A DNA stretch of 42,681 nt. Origin: an uncultured Alistipes sp. GTDB lineage: Bacteria > Bacteroidota > Bacteroidia > Bacteroidales > Rikenellaceae. Each line of letters opens with the position of its first letter. Within the stretch, counting starts at the first letter, position 1. Where the stretch lies: assembly GCA_937899895.1 (NCBI GenBank), contig CALBQR010000047.1, positions 1 through 42,681 of the forward strand, in the 5' to 3' direction. This document shows positions 40,094 through 42,681 of the stretch, in pieces. Both the position numbers and the translations under genes were made by a program. The notes beneath the pieces are model-generated. The model saw nothing but the letters and a program-made list of their open reading frames with translations, had not been told where the DNA came from and searched no databases.

Positions 40094-40831
40094 ATGATCA
40101 CACGCGCTGATATTCAACTCGTTCGCTCGCTGGCAGACAAACGTGCCCGCACCGAAACGGGGCTGTTCGTAGCCGAGGGAGCGAAGCTCGTTGGCGAGAT
40201 TGCCACATCGTCATTGCGCATCCGCCACATCTACTCTTCGCGCGAATTTACGCACCCCGCATTTGAACACGCAACCGCCAAAGAGTTAGAGCGTTTATCG
40301 TTGCTCAAAACTCCGTCAGATACGGTTGCCGTTGTCGAAATTCCGCACTATACGTTCAACCTCGCAGAGGCCGAGCGGGGCTTGGTATTGGCTCTTGATG
40401 AGGTACAGAACCCCGGTAATATGGGTACGATCATTCGCTTGGCCGATTGGTTTGGCATCAGCGACATCATCTGCACACCCAATTCGGCCGACTGTTTCAA
40501 TCCCAAAGTGGTGCAGGCGACGATGGGTGCAATTCTTCGTGTGCGAGTACATTATTTGGATCTGGCAGCGACATTACGCGAGGCTCGCAAGCGCGATGTG
40601 GAGGTTTATGGCACCTTCCTCGAAGGCGAGAATATCTATCGTAGCTCACTGAAACAGAGCGGAATAATCGTAATGGGCAACGAGGGTCGCGGTGTTAGTG
40701 CCGAGATCGGGGCAGCGGTTTCACACAAGCTGCTCATTCCGCCATATCCCGTCGATCGACGCGGTTCGGAATCGCTCAATGTAGCCATCGCCACCTCGAT
40801 TGTCTGCTCGGAGTTCCGCCGTCGAGGTTAG
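40094..40831 (+). CDS. TrmH/SpoU-family RNA methyltransferase with substrate-binding domain
   Basis: A 245-residue SPOUT enzyme. The N-terminal part (about 1-85) is a small RNA-substrate-binding domain (RSLADKRARTETGLFVAEGA then KLVGEIATSS). The catalytic domain has motif 1 LDEVQNPGNMGTIIRLADWF, motif 2 IVMGNEGRGVSAEIG and motif 3 LLIPPYPVDRRGSESLNVAI. It resembles RlmB-like 23S rRNA 2'-O-methyltransferases, though the target is unknown. It is co-transcribed with tsaD (3 bp apart), making a small RNA-modification operon, and ends at a strong terminator. Confidence 0.93.
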   Translation: MITRADIQLVRSLADKRARTETGLFVAEGAKLVGEIATSSLRIRHIYSSREFTHPAFEHATAKELERLSLLKTPSDTVAVVEIPHYTFNLAEAERGLVLALDEVQNPGNMGTIIRLADWFGISDIICTPNSADCFNPKVVQATMGAILRVRVHYLDLAATLREARKRDVEVYGTFLEGENIYRSSLKQSGIIVMGNEGRGVSAEIGAAVSHKLLIPPYPVDRRGSESLNVAIATSIVCSEFRRRG

Positions 40832-40840
40832 CCCACAAAA

Positions 40841-40875
40841 AATAAGGAGTGCTTGCGGAGCACTCCTTTTTCTTT
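40841..40875. terminator. Terminator between the SpoU and DUF819 genes
   Basis: AGGAGTGCT (40845-40853) pairs with AGCACTCCT (40859-40867) around a 5-nt loop, followed by TTTTTCTTTT on the plus strand. It serves both convergent genes. Confidence 0.9.
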
Positions 40876-40891
40876 TACCTTCGCGTGGCTT

Positions 40892-42058
40892 TTACATCGT
40901 CTGCAATAGCTGATAAATCAGATATCCGAGATAGTTACCGACGGCATAACCTGCCAAACCGTTCGTAATACCCACGACCACCACATCGCGATTCTTCATC
41001 GTTGCGGCAATCATCGGCACACATACGGGCGAGTTGATTAGCGTATTTGATGTAATCACGGCGGTATCGGCATCAATACGCAGAGGGCGAGCCGCGAAGA
41101 TAGTGATAAATAACGATCCGAAGATTATAGCCGTCTGGAACATAAGCACGAACAAGCTCTGCTCCCAATTGATCGACGAAAGATCGGCCATCGTCGCCAT
41201 CACCAAGCAGAAGACATAGATCAGATACATACCCGCATCGTAGCTCTTATCCCAACTGCGCACCTGCTTCGATGCGGTCATCAGCAGCGATAACGTTGTA
41301 ATGGTCAAAATAAGTGCCACCATCGAGATACCCGACTCGCCGCCTGCAATCGTTCCGACCGCCACCGACACGCCCATAATCACAACCGATGCTGCAAACA
41401 CTTTAAGCAGCTGAATAACAGACGATCGCTTTGCAAAATCACGATACGAATTATCATCACTCTGATCCACCACGACCTCCTGATCAATATGGTTGTTTCG
41501 ACCGACAATTTTACGCGCAATAGTTACGCCACCACCCATCAAAAACATCAGATAGAAGAACGACACGATAAGGTTGCAGGTCGAGAGCATTACGAAATTC
41601 TCGGTACTCAACCCCACCATCTGCTTTACAGCAGCGAGATTTGCTGCACCACCCGTATATTGTCCCGCGAGCGAGGCTGCCATCTTGGGGGCTTCGGCAC
41701 CAAGTTTCTCGGCAAACAACAGGTAGCTCGCCACAACAATCACCGCTACCGAAACAACACCCACAATAAATGCGCTGAGACTCTTGCCGACAGAGAATCG
41801 CTTGAAGTTACAGCCGAAGAGCATCATCGGCAATGCCAATGGCACAAGTATCTCCGACACACTCTCCTGAAAATCAAGGAACGACTTATGCGCGTCGGGT
41901 TCCGAAGGGAAGATTCCGATATTGGCAACGATTACACCGAGGATATATAGCGTCAGCACGGGGCCGAGTCGGCGAAGAAGATCAAATTTGCGGGTTGCCC
42001 ACAACACACCGGCAGGAGCAAGCAGATAGAACAGAACGAGTAGAAGTTTTGCAATCAT
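40892..42058 (-). CDS. DUF819-family membrane protein
   Basis: A 388-residue polytopic membrane protein with about 10-12 helices, matching the DUF819 (YjcL-like) family by its N-terminal ATRKFDLLRRLGPVLTLYI and the glycine-rich SLAGQYTGGAANLAAVKQMVG and NTLINSPVCVPMIAATMKNR repeats (quoted in parts: GQYTGGAANLAAV, INSPVCVPMIAATM). The two halves look related, as in secondary transporters. The substrate is unknown. It has its own promoter at 42084-42115 and is convergent with the tsaD operon. Confidence 0.85.
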   Translation of the reverse strand: MIAKLLLVLFYLLAPAGVLWATRKFDLLRRLGPVLTLYILGVIVANIGIFPSEPDAHKSFLDFQESVSEILVPLALPMMLFGCNFKRFSVGKSLSAFIVGVVSVAVIVVASYLLFAEKLGAEAPKMAASLAGQYTGGAANLAAVKQMVGLSTENFVMLSTCNLIVSFFYLMFLMGGGVTIARKIVGRNNHIDQEVVVDQSDDNSYRDFAKRSSVIQLLKVFAASVVIMGVSVAVGTIAGGESGISMVALILTITTLSLLMTASKQVRSWDKSYDAGMYLIYVFCLVMATMADLSSINWEQSLFVLMFQTAIIFGSLFITIFAARPLRIDADTAVITSNTLINSPVCVPMIAATMKNRDVVVVGITNGLAGYAVGNYLGYLIYQLLQTM

Positions 42059-42083
42059 AGGTTATAAGGGGGTTATTGAACTA

Positions 42084-42115
42084 CAAATATAACCAAAATA
42101 TTACAAAACAGCCAA
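42084..42115 (-). promoter_or_regulatory. Promoter of the DUF819 gene
   Basis: -7 TATATTTG (42084-42091), a 21-bp spacer and -33 TTG (42113-42115) on the minus strand. Confidence 0.65.
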
Positions 42116-42179
42116 TACAGGCGAAATAAAGACAAAATAAACACAAATTAATGGGTTGCAAATTTTCTTGCTCAACCTC

Positions 42180-42210
42180 TTGCGTAATTGGCTCGGTTGT
42201 TGTATCTTTG
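42180..42210 (+). promoter_or_regulatory. Strong promoter with no protein gene downstream
   Basis: -33 TTG (42180-42182), a 20-bp spacer and -7 TATCTTTG (42203-42210), one of the clearest promoters in the window. Its product would be the small RNA listed next. Confidence 0.75.
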
Positions 42211-42215
42211 CTCTC

Positions 42216-42355
42216 GGAAAGAATTGCTCCACCAAGTATAGTAGATTGGTTTCCTTGTGTTGAATTGGTGGGTTCAGATGGCAAGGTCGCCTTACTAATG
42301 TAAGCCAATTTACCTTCTTTTAAGAGACGCTCTATTCGGGGTGTCTCTTTTTCTT
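42216..42355 (+). ncRNA. Predicted small RNA of about 140 nt
   Basis: It lies between a consensus promoter (42180-42210) and a terminator (stem AAGAGAC 42322-42328 with GTCTCTT 42343-42349, then a T-run). No ORF of more than a few codons is present. Possible pairings are an outer stem (AATTG 42222-42226 with CAATT 42306-42310, extended by AAAG and CTTT), an inner hairpin CCACCAA (42229-42235) with TTGGTGG (42265-42271), and a local hairpin around GGC-AAGGTC-GCC. The layout could fit a 6S-like or other Bacteroidales RNA, but I cannot assign a family. Confidence 0.55.
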
Positions 42356-42500
42356 GGTTTTGGTCCGCAATCCGTCAAAAGAGAGGGATTGGCTACTACG
42401 CAGACCTTTGGTCTGCTTCGCTTAACGCCCATCCCTTGCGCTCGCCGCAGGGCCCTTACAAGATAAACTGCGCAATAAAGTTGATAAATCAACCTGACTT
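42356..42500. other. Non-coding stretch between the small RNA and the long hairpin
   Basis: Together with 42059-42215 and the features listed around it, this completes a gene-free stretch of about 540 bp. It contains two short palindromes (GCAGACC with GGTCTGC near 42400-42416, and GTTGATAAATCAAC at 42480-42493) and no ORF that I can support. Confidence 0.5.
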
Positions 42501-42556
42501 TTGTTTTCAGACACTACACAGCCAAATAAATTTGGCCGCGCAGTGTCTGAAAACAA
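42501..42556. repeat. Long inverted repeat with nested stem
   Basis: TTGTTTTCAGACACT (42501-42515) pairs perfectly with AGTGTCTGAAAACAA (42542-42556). Inside, GCCAAAT (42521-42527) pairs with ATTTGGC (42530-42536). A 5x5 internal loop separates the two stems. On the minus strand it lies right after the tRNA-Ser terminator. Confidence 0.85.
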
Positions 42557-42580
42557 AAAAGGTGTCGAATTCTCGACACC
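42551..42580 (-). terminator. Terminator of tRNA-Ser
   Basis: GGTGTCGA (42561-42568) pairs with TCGACACC (42573-42580) around ATTC. On the minus strand a TTTTTTG run follows. Confidence 0.85.
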
Positions 42581-42600
42581 TCTTTACTCTGTTTATATTG

Positions 42601-42681
42601 CGGAAAGAGAGGGATTCGAACCCCCGGAACCTCTCAGTTCAACGGTTTTCAAGACCGCCGCAATCGACCACTCTGCCATCT
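42601..42681 (-). tRNA. tRNA-Ser (anticodon TGA), 5' end cut by the window edge
   Basis: On the minus strand the anticodon arm GCGGT-CTTGAAA-ACCGT shows anticodon TGA, with a long variable arm between it and the T-arm (loop TTCGAAT), typical of class II tRNA-Ser. The 3' acceptor strand is TCTTTCC with discriminator G and no encoded CCA. About four bases of the 5' acceptor strand lie beyond the right edge. A terminator follows at 42561-42580. Confidence 0.92.

Noticed and set aside
42081..42308. A minus-strand ORF of about 75 codons overlapping the DUF819 promoter and the small RNA.
   Set aside because: It starts at a TTG, has low-complexity composition and overlaps a consensus promoter and a structured region.
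1..42681. CRISPR array, insertion sequence, phage or integrative element.
   Set aside because: No regularly spaced repeat array, transposase, integrase or terminal inverted repeats with target duplications were seen; the tandem repeats found are either within one gene or a single diverged duplication.

Overview
The window looks like a core chromosomal segment of a member of the Bacteroidales, probably close to Alistipes/Rikenellaceae (an inference from protein style and a GC content near 50% by eye). The evidence is repeated Bacteroidetes-type promoters (-7 box TAnnTTTG, sometimes with a -33 TTG about 19-21 bp upstream), weak or absent Shine-Dalgarno sites, tRNAs without an encoded CCA, and Bacteroidetes-specific families (Porin_10-like porin, long NusB, DUF1573, DUF2795, short ECF sigma factors). 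I see no insertion sequence, phage gene, rRNA or CRISPR array.

Layout. 1-5104 (minus): an OPT oligopeptide transporter, peptidase T and a nearly complete NAD+ synthase that runs off the left edge. 5460-9142 (minus): phosphatidylserine synthase, a putative porin and a lytic transglycosylase, an envelope operon. 9373-12413 (plus): mannose-1-phosphate guanylyltransferase, MurF and a sirtuin deacylase. 12595-14925 (minus): an SPFH (band 7) protein, a ribbon-helix-helix protein, a four-helix membrane protein, a bacterial PH-domain protein and a translationally coupled 17-codon ORF. 15242-18420: a tiny Cys/Lys/Thr-rich protein faces a plus-strand three-gene operon encoding a steroid 5-alpha-reductase homologue, an Old Yellow Enzyme-type reductase and a short-chain dehydrogenase. 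This has the composition of the Bacteroidetes cassettes that reduce 3-oxo-delta4 bile acids and steroids, and is the most striking content of the window.

18530-25163 (mostly minus): a secreted protein, tRNA-Pro, a rhodanese, a His-rich repeat protein, an ECF sigma factor with a membrane partner, DUF2795, a cobalamin adenosyltransferase, an orphan protein and an HI0933-type flavoprotein. 25243-30442 (plus): NusB, a DUF1573 lipoprotein, YajC, an outer-membrane barrel, a SpoU methyltransferase, then a second ECF sigma factor with a probable membrane anti-sigma partner, preceded by a diverged tandem duplication. 30532-38972 (minus): TamB, ExbB/ExbD/TonB-like proteins, DUF1573 and an MTA/SAH-deaminase-type amidohydrolase. 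39026-42058: TsaD and a second SpoU methyltransferase (plus), and a DUF819 membrane protein (minus). 42203-42681: a probable small RNA with its own promoter and terminator, a long hairpin, and a tRNA-Ser cut by the right edge.

Functionally the window is dominated by envelope construction (PssA, ManC, MurF, lytic transglycosylase, TamB, Exb/TonB, YajC), RNA modification (TsaD, two SpoU enzymes) and two ECF sigma/membrane-partner pairs. The steroid-reductase cassette is the main accessory metabolic module.
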